Below, one piece after another: positions 63,902-64,000 of a stretch of DNA of 64,000 bases; position 1 is the stretch's first letter, and each line of letters begins with the position of its first letter. The notes below the pieces were generated by a model. That model was not told the DNA's origin, made no database searches, and saw only the letters and a list, made by a program, of their open reading frames with translations. Made by a program: the position numbers and the translations under genes. Origin of the DNA: Oceanicola sp. (lineage in GTDB: Bacteria; Pseudomonadota; Alphaproteobacteria; Rhodobacterales; Rhodobacteraceae); assembly GCA_017792405.1 (NCBI GenBank), contig CP051231.1:88897-152896 (forward strand), in the 5' to 3' direction.

Positions 63902-64000
63902 TTACCCCGCCGACCACTCCTTCGCGTGCCGCCTAAGCTCGAACTTCTGAATCTTCCCCGTGGGCGTTTTTGGCAGCTCGTGGAACACCACGTGCTTGGG
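63902..64000 (-). CDS. Acyl-CoA synthetase / AMP-ligase, 3' end only
   Basis: The last 32 codons of an AMP-forming ligase run off the window edge. The C-terminal motif LPKTPTGKIQKFELR contains the family lysine and ends HAKEWSAG. It is the typical end of an acyl-CoA synthetase of the fatty-acid type. The substrate cannot be told from this piece. Confidence 0.85.
   Translation of the reverse strand, partial: PKHVVFHELPKTPTGKIQKFELRRHAKEWSAG

Overview
This is chromosomal DNA from a high-GC alphaproteobacterium, most likely a member of the Rhodobacterales (Roseobacter/Rhodobacter group). Three things point there. The gene content includes a MaeB-type malic enzyme, PrpE, class III alcohol dehydrogenase, a DUF2794 protein and a leucyl aminopeptidase–NlpC/P60 pair. 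The control sites include SOS boxes of the alphaproteobacterial GTTC-N7-GTTC form, a CtrA box and TTTGCAAA sites like those of short-chain acyl-CoA regulators. Genes are packed with 4-bp stop/start overlaps, several using TTG starts. I saw no rRNA, tRNA, CRISPR, prophage or transposase, and the genus cannot be fixed from this window.

Layout. 0-4 kb: NAD salvage (pncA, pncB) around arsH and a TauE-type permease, then arfB on the minus strand behind an unusual leader with a short reading frame, stem-loops and an intrinsic terminator. 4.3-8.1 kb: a queuosine-precursor transporter gene and a minus-strand operon of UMF1 transporter, mepA and a phytase-like protein. 8.2-15.4 kb: two related envelope proteins, a thiolase, a HAD/OCD-family/hydrolase operon and an MFS/Sel1-like pair. 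15.5-25.6 kb: zapE, an acyltransferase, glyA, nadK, a soluble hybrid kinase with a sigma-54 activator, and prpE. 25.6-30 kb: a regulator-rich gap (TTTGCAAA cluster, CtrA box, possible Cys-rich peptide), a Hint-domain protein, a Lys-rich peptide and maeB. 30.4-35 kb: a nucleoside salvage operon cdd-deoA-deoB-add-upp. 35-43 kb: SPOR protein, M20 hydrolase, a degenerate M48-like protein, cytochrome c, idi, a TetR gene flanked by two small secreted peptides, fghA and a YaiI-family gene.

43-51 kb: dnaE2 with a LexA-like box and near-identical inverted repeats on both sides, an RraA-family protein, azlCD, and a sugar-acid dehydratase plus SDR behind a GntR-type palindrome. 51-64 kb: RHH protein, carbonic anhydrase, Hpt-like protein, leucyl aminopeptidase with NlpC/P60, mtfA, DUF2794, a candidate small RNA, imuB with a perfect SOS box but a disrupted C-terminus, an I78 inhibitor lipoprotein, glutathione-dependent formaldehyde dehydrogenase, a possible EcfG promoter, a methyltransferase/LysR pair, a NYN-LOTUS protein, and the 3' end of an acyl-CoA synthetase.

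The best leads are the arfB leader, which looks like a transcription attenuator for a ribosome-rescue factor; the TetR/small-peptide unit with four matching operators; the imuB C-terminal deletion and frameshift with imuB and dnaE2 split apart; and the control region between prpE and the Hint gene.
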